From: Euptelea pleiosperma
Lineage: Eukaryota; Streptophyta; Magnoliopsida; Ranunculales; Eupteleaceae
Assembly (NCBI GenBank): GCA_035048495.1
Contig: CM068546.1
Coordinates: forward strand, 11,972,435 to 12,036,434
Direction of reading: 5' to 3'
Length of the DNA stretch: 64,000 bases
A model generated the notes under the pieces. It was not told the DNA's origin and ran no database searches. It worked only from the letters and a program-made list of their open reading frames with translations. Both the position numbers and the translations under genes were made by a program. Shown piece after piece: positions 43,801 through 56,361 of the stretch. Positions within the stretch are counted from its first letter, which is position 1. The number at the start of each line of letters is the position of its first letter.

Positions 43801-46800
43801 ACCTGCTGCCCCACTCTGAGGCAAGTAAGGCGCCATCAGTGACCTCCCTTGCTGCAGGTGACCTCTGTGAATAACACCGAGCCCAGCAGTCGCACCAAAC
43901 TTCGCCCAGTTCGTAGCTCTGCTCAGCCAATCCTACCAAGCCATAAAAGAGATGGTTAGTATATCCAAGTAGTGTAAATCATGGTTTAAAATAACATTTA
44001 AACGGTTTTAATGGCCGTTTAAATGGTAACGCCCCAAGCCCGTTACGTTAAAAACCGTTTTGATGCTTAGAATTTAACGGCCGTTTTTTCGTTCTAACGC
44101 CGTTAAAATTGTTTTAGCGGCCATTAAAATTGTTTTAACCGTTAAAATCTGGAAATTTTTGTGGAAAATAAGGTCATTATTTCCATTAAAATCCGTTATT
44201 TTTTAGTTAAATTCTGTTTTTTTTTTTTGTTTTTCAAAATTTGAATTTCAGCGCCATTTTCCATTAAAATCCATTAAATTCCATTTTACCATTTTTTTCC
44301 ATCCGTTACAATCCGTTTTAACAGTAACGCCCCCAGTCCATTATACCGTTAAAACGGCCTCCTTTAAACCTTGGTGTAAATAACAAATTACAATTTTTGA
44401 AGTCAAGAAAGCAAAGGATCAATTAGAGGGACAAAAGGCAAGATATCTGAAGCACCAGATTTTCCCTGAGAAAAGTATCCACAGTTGTTCCGGCGTGCAT
44501 AATTGCATTGGCATAAATAGTTGCACTGTGGCAAACACTATTTCTCATCTCAACAGACTGCTTTATTGTCTTCAAAATTAGAAGATCCGACCTACACGTA
44601 AAATTGCAATCACAAAAGTAATAAGCACTTTCTCAGGACTTGGTCAAGAGAAACTTCCACTAGATTTTTTACAGTTTAGCCATCACAATTTTAAGAAGCT
44701 GTAGACGAATTAATTTTCTGACCTGTTGTGGCTGTATAAAAATTGTAAAGTCAACTGAATTGATGTTTCCCCGGACAAAATCCCCTTCATTTTTACTAGC
44801 CTCTCGGAGTAAGTAACTTCATCTGGATCCATTTCTTGGGTATCTCCACTAGGAGCATGAACTCCATCTGTCATATGAGTGTCCTCCGAAGCAGCTGGAA
44901 GATTTTCATTTCCAGAATCTGGATCAGTAGATATATGTTGCACAGCCTCCGATGATCGAGATTTAGGATCGGAGAGGCGATCTCTCACGTTTAAGAGAAA
45001 GGCCTGGTGCTCATTCTCTACAAGATCAAAAGCTATCTGGAAGGCCAATAGAGCTTCATCCTGCAAACCAAATTATTAAAGTGTGTTGCCACGATTTTAA
45101 AAGAAAACCATAAAATACCAAAAAACAAACAAGAGAAATACCTTATTTCCAGATCGCAAGAGCTTCTCCAATATGCTTGCAACTCCTTCAGGTTCATCCA
45201 AGAACATAAGACATTGACAAATGCTCAAGTAATCGGGAGACGGCAATTTTTGATATATTTGAACTAGAAGACGAAGAACCTACAAGTACAAGTAATAAAG
45301 TATTACAGCACAGTAACGATGAAAATCATTAACTCCTTTGAGAGATTTTGTTTAACATTTTCTTGGTTTTCTGCCATCGTACAAACTAGAAGCAAGCCAA
45401 GCAGAATAACACTCTAATCACTGAATAGGGCCGCATAAGTAGTTGTGCCTACAAATCACTTTTGATGACATTCCAGAAAATTAAACGAAATCGATGGCTT
45501 CATAAGATGGGATATTCACACGAAACTTTGCCATAAGAACTCTGATAGATGCATGTTAGGTGCCGTTGGAAAGAAAATGAGTTACACACTCATTTGCCCC
45601 ACCACCAACTGTAGCTAAAGTAATACTTTTTATTTATAAAATTGAACTGTCAATATCTCTGTAACCGTACGGATTACGTCAAAGCTTCAAGACTCAGGAG
45701 AGTCTTTATGTGCTAGTCATGCCAAATATGACTGATATAATTGTAATTTGTAATTTGTAATTTTGGACCTACTATAAATAGTAAATACCAGTATCCTCAG
45801 AGCTGCTCCTAGGCAAGGCCTAACCTTTGCCTAGATGGGACCCCAAGTGCCTCAAGCATGGCTCAGGGAGGCACTAGCTAAAATTAACTCAGTTTTAGGC
45901 CACCACTTTGTTGTTCAAAGTCCCCTCGACCTATATCATGGTCAGAGAGAGAGAGAGAGAGGACAAACTAAAGAACGACAATCTAAAGAAGAAGAGAAGA
46001 AAAACCTTCGATGTGAAAGTAACAATTGATGGTCTATACCATGGTTAAAAAAAATGTTGTAACGGCCATTATAACGATACCCAAAACTGAAAAATGGGCT
46101 TTGCATTATAATGGCCGTTATTTTGTTCGTTTGTCTACTCTTATCAAGGTTATTGTGAAAAAAAATTAAAAACAATAAAATAATATTTTTTGACTCAGAT
46201 GTGACCCGTTGTAATGGACATGTTGGAAACATTAAGTCAAGCTAATTGTTCACCCTTTCCAAGTATGATTTCTATGTTATGTATGGCAGTGCCTAAGGGC
46301 ATATCGGTTGGAGTAGATTCTTCTTTTTGATCAATCAAAACCCCCTCCCAAACTGTACAAGCTTCTTCCAAAGCATACGGCTTTCTGGATGTATATGATG
46401 ATATCTAGACAGATGGATCTTATATGAATCATATCATATGATTGAATCCAAATGGACCAAATCCATTATAATGTCAAATTGGACCATTTAAAACCTTGAT
46501 CTAGACTACGGTACTGACACTGGAAACCATTATTAATCAATATAAAAATATCAGAAAGCATGCAAACTAGAACTACCAGATCGCAACAAAATCATAGTTT
46601 AAATATAACATATATACAATGACATAAACTAGAATTATAGGAATGAGTACAAGTAAGATGAGCTGGGAATACACATTAACAGTTGGTGTAATTGAGGGTG
46701 AAAGGTGTAACTGAGGCATTAGGGCCTCCACGCATCCAAATCTCAAGAAATAGAGCATACCATTTTAAAAATAACAATCAACATTATTTACGCCTTACCC

Positions 46801-49800
46801 TAAATTGGGGTTAAAAAGATGCATATAATCACGTGTGATGTATGGCATCCAACACTTCTATAATGAAAGTTTGAAATTAAATCAAGCGATAGCCGATATA
46901 TAGAAACCATTTATATCTCTTGACAACCAAGGATGAGAATAATATCTCCTTACCTCCCGGCGATATTCTCTACGATTAACAAAGGAATGGGAGATATTAA
47001 TGCAATAGGAAAGAGTTCCATGAACGTTGTCACTCCTTATGATTGCTTCCTCAAGTTTATCTAATCTTCGGCACTCGACTGCCATTCCCATCGCTTGCTG
47101 ATATTTCCCGTCCAGTGTACACCTAAATGAAGCAAAGGTACGATAAAACCTAACCATTGTAGTAGTGCATGGAAAAGAATAAAAAGCATACCACATACTT
47201 ATCCAGCATTCTCTCGACAATTGCTTCCAATCTAGGATCTACTTTTGCTGCTTCGTTTGATTCTGCTGCTTTAGACTTGAGGCTCGCATATTCATCTATA
47301 GCTTTAGCTGAAAGCAAACAAAAAGGCAAAAGACCACAAATTCTAACGTAAACAAACCTAATAGATTTCAAGAAAAGAAGTGCGCATAAAAAAATTACAT
47401 TAATAAGATTTTTACCAAGAAGAGTGTGAACATAATCAGAGTCCTCTGAAACATCAAATAGAGGTCCAGCCCCTAGGGCATATGATAAAGAGTCGTTTAG
47501 TTCGCCCAAATAGTAAAAAACCTGTGGAAAATCAGTGAAATCCATGTCAGAGAAAGATTAAAGCTGATTAAGTATACAAATTTAAGCAGTAACACGCCGA
47601 GTGATGTCCAAGTTCCTTTTTTACTCCTTTTCTCTTCATTTTAATTTGAGCCAAAATAATTATATCAATACAAGTAAATGCATCAATATTTGATGGATAA
47701 GTTTAACTGAACTCTAATGTATGGCGTTCATCAGCTATTTTCTGAACTGCCACAAATTTTCTTAGTTGTGTCTCATCAAGAAAACATGAGTGGCACACTA
47801 AAGAGTCATAGAATAAAGAATTGGATATTAGATATCTAATATACTAAGAAAGGGCTTCACCATACCATGCATCATGTTTACCAAGTTCATAGTTTCCCAA
47901 AGATGACCATGCATATTAAAAACTACAAAAATGTCATTTTCAACTTTAGATTTGATATTAAGATAATAATGAAACCTAATTGGTTTATGGATAAAATTGT
48001 TATTTTTTTACTTTAGCTTAGATAAATACAATAATGAAACCTAACTGGATTTACAAGCCATACTTTCTCTCAGCTCATACTTCTAGAAAAGTCTCTTATT
48101 ATTTATTAAAGCTTGTAACTTACAATATATCAGTTAGTTTGCAACAAAAAGGTATCCATTAGAAAGCTTTTGGCAAGATATTAACTATTCCTATAACATT
48201 CTAATCCTATAACATACCACTTGATAAAAATACACGTAAATTTTGATTTTTTTGGACGGGTATAAATAAAAAGTTTAAATTAATAGTTTAAGCTACCCTT
48301 GTATCCTCTCTTAGGTTGCGTTTGGGTAAGCTCAAAAACAGCAATAAGCCAGGTTTTAGCGGTTTTTAAGCACTTATTGAAAAAATATGCATTTGGTAAA
48401 ACTTAAGTAGCACCTTTTCAAAGCCCAATATCTCTCAAATCGTCATAAGCAGAAGCCGTTCTAATTGCTTTTACGGGAAGCCGTTCTTAAAATTTTTGTT
48501 TTACATGTTTATCCTTCAAAAAAAAATTGTAATACCAAAACTACCCTTTTTAATACCAAAACATAATTTTCTTTTTGCTTTTGCCACCAAAAAAGCACCT
48601 TTTACCAAACATCATAGAATGGCTTTTTGTAAAGGAGCACTTTTCTTGTACGGTTACTAAACAGCCAAAACAACTTAACTCAAGCACTTTACATATAAGT
48701 GCTATTAGGTAAGCATTTTTGTGTGGAATGTAATCAATTGGGTAAGCACTTAAGATAAGCTTTAAGCTTATCCAAACACCCCATTAATAAACTCCATTGT
48801 AGCGTTTATAATGCCATATTGGGTGTGTCCTATCATTCAAATGGGCTCTACCATCTATACTACACCACAACACAGAGACCAAAAATGATAAACCATCCTT
48901 AGGGTCTCGAAAAGTAGACCCTAAAAGTGGGTTTGGCTACAAGGTAAATTTTGTTAGAATCCAAGATAAGAGTTAGCTACTAGAAACCCTTTTTTGGTAA
49001 TAAATAATCCATTATCTAGGACGAAACACTCATATAGGATAAATCCCTCACTTATCGGTATAGAATAAAACACAAATTTACACAGTGAATGAAGAAATCT
49101 TATCCAATAAAATGGGAGCAGGTGTAGTAGTGTGAGAGTGGAAGCGGGTGTTTTATGGAAGCCTCGAGGTTTGGAATGCTGGGGAAGCGTTCATACCATA
49201 TATAACTATATCAAATAAAATTATATTATTTTAAAACAAAATACATAAGAATATTATTTGCAGATAAATTGAATATTGATACATTCTATTTGAAGTTTAA
49301 ATGTTATCTTTATAGTAAGATACATTGCCTTCATGATGTCTTAAGCTCTTCACGAAATGAAAAGATCCTTGAGCTTTGTTTCCGAAATTTCCTGTCCAAT
49401 ACTTGTTTATCCTATCTTGTTTAACGAATCAAAAGATCTCCTCAAACAAGTTCGTGTTTCAATCATTTTAGAACTACAAGTCCCGTGTGCTCAGAAGTTA
49501 GAAGCATAGAAGCACTATTCTAGAGCGGAGGCGTCACCCTACATAGGAATTTCCTACAACTAAGGATGAAATATCCTCCAAAGTTAGAGCTTGAACTCTA
49601 CGAGGTTTATAATAAATGAAAGACCACATGCATCAAAAAGTTATGGTCATCAAGTAAAAAAGATTATAGTGGCCTATTATAAAACTTGACTAATAAATAC
49701 CCACTCTTATGTGTGTATTCACCCCCAAACAACACGCGCATCGCACGTGCAAGCCTTTCCCTAGTATTGTAAGATAAAATAATAATTAACGTAATGAAAT

Positions 49801-52800
49801 TGTGTAATAGCAAGGGAACACAGTGATTGACAGAATGCTCATAAAAATATTTGTCCTGGATTTCAGGAATTTCTTAATCAAAGCCTCACTCCATATGCAC
49901 ATTTTCGTTGCCTCCATATATGGGCATTTTAGATGTTTAGGATGTCCAGTCATTTGTAAATATTGAGAAATTCATGGCTAAAATCTTTGCATGCTAGATA
50001 AACATGATTCATGAGACATCGCAAAGACACGGGCACATGTGTTGATGTCCAAAACTAGTACAAAGTGTCAGACACACTGACCCCAACCAACCTAATATGC
50101 TAACACATCCATACAGTTTATTCCATATGGGTGAAAATATATACTTTTTTAAATACTTTAGTTTATGTTAAAAATTGAATGAAGGAACAAGATTTCGTGC
50201 GGCCCCATATAGCTGGGATGAGGCTTATGATGACTTCAATTAATGGGCATACAGGAAAGAATGTATTTAAATAAACTAACATACATTAAAATGATATAAA
50301 AATACATAAATAGGAAAATGAAAACAAAATATTTGAATAAATTAAGATTTTTTCTAAGAAGTGTCATGTGTCCGACAAATCAATACAACATGGTGTCTGA
50401 CAAGGAAAATTCCTAGAAAATGGAGTGTCATTTTCTCCAATCGGTTGAAGTAACCTTATGACATAGGCCTCATGCATTTGCAATGACCATATACTCAAAT
50501 ATTGGGCTCATCGCCCCCTTGCCTATATGCCAGAAAACTCAATTCAAATCTCGCAAGTATTTGGTTATATAGTCCAAAAAAACAACAAAAAGGTTTTGAG
50601 TTAAGGAAAAAAAGTGCTGATCAACATATGAGAAGCTGGATAAGACCTTTGAAACAAGTAACGCAGCCAGTTGTCTTTGTTCGAAGTCCTCATCTTCATA
50701 CAGACTTTCACTGCACAGCGCAATGAATTAGTAACTCAAAGAATTTACACCTATAAAGAACAAAATGAAACATACATATTGAACTTTAATACACAATTAT
50801 CTAACTAGAACCCATATGTTCCAAACATAGAAGAATAAAGCACAAACAGACCAATAACTAATGACTTTTTTTTTATTAAATAAAATACAATGCTATCCAA
50901 CAAAATTACACTAATCGAAATATATTAACAAAATGGTAAGCATTCCCTTAGTCACACTAAGAAATATTAAGTTGCAAACATCTCTAACAACAATAAAAAA
51001 AATGCAGTAAATATTTATCAATGCATGTTAGCAAGACCCATCATCGTGCAACAGATGATACCAATGACTCTTGCACCTCAAGAGTTCCCCATTGAAAAGA
51101 ATTTCACCTCAGATGATCATTAAAACTAAACAAGGGATTTCAAATCTTGGTCTCATTCAACATCTAGGTAAACTGACAAAACAAGACGGAATGAGATATT
51201 GGAAAAATTAAGATAAATTTCAGTACACAAATACTGAGAGATTATGCTATACTATTGTTAATGCTTCAATTCATTAAGTTAACTATGTAGCGTCTAGTGA
51301 AATAATACTTTATAACATAGTATCAATAAAAAAAATTAATCAATCAATTTAACTTTTTTTGATATGAGACGATGAATACCACTATGAATTGGATCAGTAC
51401 CTTACCAAGTTACCCGAACAAGATGTTTCGCCCAACTGCCCAAGACAGAATGATATTTTCAACCATGGTTTAAAAACCAGCCATTTTGAAAATAATGCTC
51501 AAATTCGAAAAAAACAGGCTTAGCATTATAAAGGACATAATTTTTTTTTAAAGCGAGAAAGAAACATTTATTTACCGTTATCGAGGTTTTTTTTCGAAAG
51601 TATAATAGAATATTAATTTTCTGAACTTTTTTTTGACTAAGACATGACTGATGTGACCTATTATAATGGCCACTATAACGGTCAATCGGTCATAACGGTA
51701 ACATTTAGGTACCATTATGAAGTTATAACAGACCATTTAAAACCTTGTTTTGAACCATGATTACAAGATAAAATAAGAACTCCTTATGCTATGATTGGAA
51801 GTATGACAAGATATAGTTATTCTGGAAGTATCAAACTTGATACACGTCAAATGGAAACCTCTTCGTCAGGATCAACACAAGTAGTTCATCGATTAAAAAA
51901 GGTAAGGACCTTAATTTATAAGTAAAGGTATATATATTAAAAAAGGGGAAAACCCCACTTTACAGAAAAAGGATATATACAAAAGAAAGAGCCCCTTTTT
52001 GTGAGAAGAGAAAGAACACTGAAAGAGGCAAAGACTACTCCAACACTAAAGCAATACTAAAAAAGTTAAGTACATATTCAAGCATTAAAAAAAAGTCAAA
52101 GACAAGACTAAGAACAAATAACAGAACCAGCAAGCAGAAACATCATAAAGTTAGTAGTCAGAGACCTTATCTAAGAGCCCATCACATCTATCTGCAATAT
52201 ACCTTTTTTTCTAAGAAGAATATCCCCATTCAAACGGCTTACTTGTTAATCAACTTTTACTAACACTAACAATGAAGTAATTGCCTCCATCCACAGGCAT
52301 AAAGTCCAAGAAAGCCAGCATCAGCCCATTATTAACGCTGAAAAACAGATCCATTGTTGTAAAAACTGCTAACATGGCCAACCGGGATAGGAATGTCTTA
52401 GTAGAACTCCAGAAATCCAACATAAGTAGTTGATGCATTAAGTAGGCAAAGGCTGTGGCTCAGAAGTTCAGCAAGACTAGAACCAGTTATCTCAGAATGC
52501 AAAAAATATGCTCTCCCAAACAGGACAAAGGAACATCCACTCACACACGACGCCACCTCCATCACAATTCTATCTTTCAGATGTATCCAAAAATAATGAA
52601 AAAATCAAAAACTTCCGCAGTTCTGCAAATAATTATAAAATTGCATCTTAAAATAAAGATTGCTCTCTCCTTTTTTGCCAGAATGGAGGTTGAATTAGCA
52701 AAACCACATCAAACATGTGGTATCAAAAATTCCCGCAACATTCTGCCTTTCCTCATTAAGCATGACTTATAGGCAAGTTACAAACTTGCTAATGATACTC

Positions 52801-55713
52801 ACTAGACCTTTGTAGCCATTTTGTATTCTACTTTAGGTCACGGTTTCTTTCCTTTCTTTTTTTTTATTTCTTCATCTTTATTAGGCATTTTGTCTACTGT
52901 TGAAATGATGTGTAAAATTGAACTGAATGAGAGAATAATGCAGGTCTGCTGCTGCCTCTTTAGGCGTGAATTACATGTGCGTGGACCACCCAGGCTGTGC
53001 TCGGGAAAATCCTCAAAAGATGGTATTTGGAGAAAATAGAAGATACACACAGAAAGAAAAACTCCTAAAAAGTTAAATGCACTTATCATTGTAGTGTATG
53101 TAACAGTAGGATAAATCGAACTTTTCATAAGAGAGAATGAAAGGTTAATGACAAGGGACTTACTAAGAAACAATTAATTACAGTCTTGAATAAACTAGAA
53201 GTACAGAACAGATATAGAAAAGAAAGAAAAAAGAGAGAAGTGAGCAATCATGCAACCTCAATTTCTACGGCTGTGTATAGTCTTCTTCAATGAAGGGATG
53301 CCAGATTCCGACCATTCAACATAAATTTCCACCTCCACTCAATTGACTAGCAGAAATTAAAAAGAATAAAACTTACCGAGCATTTAAAAAGACTAAAACT
53401 TACCCTAAGGTGCCACTGGATTGATTAATAGTAGTAATAGATAAACTGCAAAAATTAATAGCTGCAAAAACTAAGGATTTAAAAAATAAATAAACAATTG
53501 ACTTGCAAAGCGTTTCAAACTTCTTTCGTCACAATTGCAACTTAAAAGCTACATGACAAGGACACAAACACGTCGATGTCTGACACTGATACAAAGAGTT
53601 AGACACATTGACCCCCACAAACCCCATACACCAACACATTGGACAAGTTAATTCCATATGTTGAGTGATTTTTTTTTAAATACTTCAGTTCACGTTAAGT
53701 ACAAAATATAAAAACATTTTATTTAGATAAGCTGATATACATCTAAAATATGCACGACACAATATCTGACATGACAAATTCTTAAAAAATGATCTTTATT
53801 ACATAGCTTAAACTTTGGAGTCCACTACTAGGTTTCCAACATTGTGATTATATTGACAGCATAGTTTTAGAAAAACTCACATTTTTCAGGGGTAAATGTA
53901 TTGTTGTTCAATATATTGCATATTATGAGGCTTCTTTCACGATTGAATCAGTTCTCAAACATCCTTCCTCTCTCCTTATAGATGATCCCAAACCCTACTG
54001 TTTTTACCATGATTTCAGTTGCAATTTTTTGCTTTTCCTACTTATAGACCACCATGCACACCATCCATCCATCCAAAAATACCCCATTGAATAGCATTTT
54101 AATCAATCTTGTTATCTATACTACCTATGAAAATGGGAGTTGAAATGTTCTTTAATGATTACCTCTTCCAAATTCCAATTTCTTCCCAAATTTGCCCTTT
54201 AATATGCTTCCTCTACTTCAATAACTTAATTTTCAGAAGCTTATTGATTATCAAAAAAATAAAAGCAACCTACTTTCCTTACTTTATTCCCATCTCTCAC
54301 CTCTTTCTCCATCTTTCCTACAACTCCACCTCCTCAATCTCTCATGCTTTTCCTAAACTCTCTACCACAGTATTTTGTATCTTCTCTCTACTAAAGTACC
54401 TCTCACAACCCTAATTAATCCCCAAATAATTGCTACCCAGGGTTAAAGCTTTATTTTAATTTGTTCACATTTTAACCTATCTATCATGCATTGAACTAGG
54501 GTTTAAGTTTAACAACACACAAGAAAAGGAACATACGAAGAGGCAAAGAAATCAAAAAATGAGGGAAGAAAGGAACAGGCTATGGTCCATCCAACTTATA
54601 CTATTTATCCACTCTCATTCACATGCTCTACCTTCTATATTTTTTTTCTTGAAATTCTGTTTTGATTCTTCCCTTATTTTTGGTGGGTGATTCATGTCCA
54701 AGGTACCTTTATCTATGGATCATATCTATTATAATGGGTGATTCACCCTGAAGTTACTTGTGAGTACTGACAATGGCGGAGCCAGGATTTTGTTCAAGGG
54801 TGGGCAATATTGTACATGTTTTGTTCCAGGGTGGGCAAATGGGTACATTTCGAAGGTGGGCAAAAGGGCTATTTGAAGAACGAAAAAAATTCTACTGAAT
54901 TTTTAAAGTCGAGGGTGGGCAACTTGCCTCATTTCATTTCATAAGTTCGATCACGCATTTCATTTTTTTATTTTTTTTTCCGTTTAGTTTTAAAGATCAT
55001 GACTGAAGACTACATAAAGCACACTAATAGACCATAAAAAATAAAAAAATAACATCTCAAGCAAGTTCAGGGAGCAAATTTGAGGTGCTGAGAATTCTGA
55101 GAAAATGAAGGTGCCCCATCCCATGCCAAAGTACAGCACAAAAGAGAAACGGTACAAATGTGAGACAACACATCACAAAACGTGTTGTTCCGATAACAGT
55201 TCTGCATTAATGAACCAAAACACAAAATGCATAAAAACCCTATCAGGCTAACTACCAGATATTACTGATTTTATTGTAAAAATCTACCTGAAAGTCTCAT
55301 TGTAGACCCTAATTCCACACAAAGCAAACAATCAATTTCATCGAATCAGAGGAATTCACAGCAAACCCTAATTTGTTTCCCCTAATCGGAAAAACCCTAG
55401 ATCCAAAGCCGAAACAAACAAACAAACCCCATCTGAAATCAAAACAAACTCAACAAACAGTAACAACAAAGAAAAACAACATCTTCTTGCAACAAACAGA
55501 TCCAGAAGAAACACGAATCAAAACCCTACTCTACAATATCAACAGAAACAAGAAATAGATAGCAATATACATGATCGGAACGCTGGTGGAGATCTCGGGC
55601 CAGAAGTAATCCACTAAAGCGTTGAGATTTGAGAGGGCATGGAGCTTCAATTGCGGATGTTGCTCATTCAACATCGCAAGCAAACCACTCGCAGAACTGA
55701 CCATTGTCGCCAT
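40862..55713 (-). CDS. RPN2: 26S proteasome regulatory subunit RPN2 (PSMD1)
   Basis: Fourteen exons: 55713-55571, 50710-50647, 47521-47416, 47307-47199, 47122-46954, 45279-45142, 45060-44723, 44591-44456, 43932-43684, 43589-43369, 43277-43019, 42660-42428, 42326-41807 and 41185-40862. All introns start GT and end AG. The exons sum to 3009 nt, or 1002 aa plus stop, against about 1004 aa for Arabidopsis RPN2a. The N-terminus [20 protein letters not shown] is typical. Proteasome/cyclosome repeats fill the middle ([32 protein letters not shown]). A lysine/alanine-rich linker and the C-terminal [19 protein letters not shown] block ([15 protein letters not shown] here) follow. RPN2 is a scaffold of the 19S base that binds RPN1/RPT subunits and the RPN13 ubiquitin receptor. 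Introns 1 and 2 (4.9 and 3.1 kb) are swollen by the segmental duplication; others hold MITEs. Exon 2 is only 64 bp. Confidence 0.97.
43980..44373. mobile_element. hAT-type MITE, AACGG-rich family, in RPN2 intron 8
   Basis: A 394-bp element with a perfect 8-bp target duplication GTGTAAAT (43972-43979 and 44374-44381). The ends are CATGGTTTAAAA and, reverse-complemented, CAAGGTTTAAAG. The interior is crowded with CCGTTAAAA and CCGTTTAAA units. This is the best-bordered member of the family seen at 13195, 21621, 46040 and 51464. It does not touch the splice sites. Confidence 0.92.
46040..46498. mobile_element. Probable hAT-type MITE in RPN2 intron 5
   Basis: Starts CATGGTTAAAAAAAATG with ATAATGGCCGTTATT units and ends ACCATTTAAAACCTTG. 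Flanking 8-mers GTCTATAC and ATCTAGAC match at only 6 of 8. The right part (about 46250-46470) is unrelated sequence, so a second insertion or a chance right end is possible. Confidence 0.5.
48314..48783. mobile_element. Tourist-like MITE at the left edge of duplication B
   Basis: The ends are GGTTGCGTTTGGGTAAGCT and, reverse-complemented, TGGGGTGTTTGGATAAGCT, flanked by TTA on both sides (48311-48313 and 48784-48786), as in PIF/Harbinger-type MITEs. Only its right end is found at the other copy (near 15800-15850), so the duplication border falls within or beside it. Confidence 0.7.
50020..50440. repeat. GTGTC/GACAC-rich repeat, copy in duplication B
   Basis: Counterpart of 20113-20550, with the same AGTGTCAGACACACTGACCCC phrase. 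Shared by both copies, so it predates the duplication. Confidence 0.6.
51464..51747. mobile_element. hAT-type MITE, AACGG-rich family, in duplication B
   Basis: Ends CATGGTTTAAAAACCAG and, reverse-complemented, CAAGGTTTTAAATGG. Flanking 8-mers TTTTCAAC and TTTTGAAC match at 7 of 8. Same insertion as 21621-21995. Confidence 0.75.
53548..53800. repeat. GTGTC/GACAC-rich repeat abutting the duplication border
   Basis: Begins ACATGACAAGGACACAAACA about 10 bp right of the end of duplication B and carries GATGTCTGACACTGAT and TTAGACACATTGACCCCC. Its position suggests the breakpoint formed at, or was followed by, this repeat. Confidence 0.55.
54765..54945. repeat. GGGTGGGCAA-repeat segment in RPN2 intron 1
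   Basis: Begins AATGGCGGAGCCAGGATTTT and repeats GGGTGGGCAA four times with spacing of about 40-75 bp. It looks like part of a dispersed element, but no ends were found. The remainder of intron 1 from 53800 to 55570 shows nothing else. Confidence 0.35.
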
Positions 55714-55869
55714 GGCTGAACTGAGAGAGCTTTCCTTCCTTCTCTAGGGTTTCCTCTTTGTTATCTGAAGAGTCTACGAGGAATCTCCTCTTTTGGGTTT
55801 CTTGCGGATACAGCCAACTCCAGAACAGCTTTACTTCAGTATAAGAAAGCAGGAGAGAATTTAGATGTG

Positions 55870-56230
55870 GGGTACAACTTATGTGGGGGCTCTGGAAGTG
55901 AATAGTTGAGCCACGTGGCAGCTCCTTGAGCTCACCGACCCATGAATTATTGGCCCACTCTTTCATTGATCCACAGCACCAAAAATCGGTCTGTTGGTGA
56001 TTTCTAGCCGTTCAATACGAATTGTTTTTCATGTGGTGATTTATAACCGTTGGATTCGAGCATTTTATGGGTACACAGATGGAATGGCTAGAGATCACCA
56101 ATCAGGATGATATATTGTGTATATCCATCAGAGATGGGCCAATCATTCCTGGTTTAGTAGGCCCGATAGAGTGTGCCACATGGCATGTTCGTATTGGCCG
56201 CACAGACAATTTTTCCAAGAGCACTCACTC
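55870..56230. repeat. G-box-containing dispersed repeat upstream of RPN2
   Basis: Has GTTGAGCCACGTGGCAGCTCC on the left and GTGTGCCACATGGCATGTTC on the right, with GTGATTT blocks between, giving imperfect inverted ends. It lies about 160 bp upstream of the RPN2 start codon and could overlap the promoter. Confidence 0.5.
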
Positions 56231-56361
56231 TCTTGCTAACGCTAAATTTAGCATGACAATACTGTACCATCGTTGTCTAAACTCCAAATATCCCCATGTT
56301 TTTTAAATTTGAAATTCGAGGGGTGGTCTTAAGCATCGATCATGCGCCACATTAATTTTTT

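Larger units (their letters stand above)
48735..53539. repeat. Segmental duplication, copy B (inside RPN2 introns 1-2)
   Basis: Partner of 15800-23703 in the same orientation. It contains RPN2 exon 2 with its flanking intron sequence and ends at 53539 with 25 bp equal to the last codons and stop of the PPR gene (reading AIVTKEV-stop here and AIVTQEV-stop in the gene). It lacks the four DNA-transposon insertions of copy A and preserves their target sites. Small private differences include a 30-bp insert near 49478 and a changed block at 52170-52215. Confidence 0.92.
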
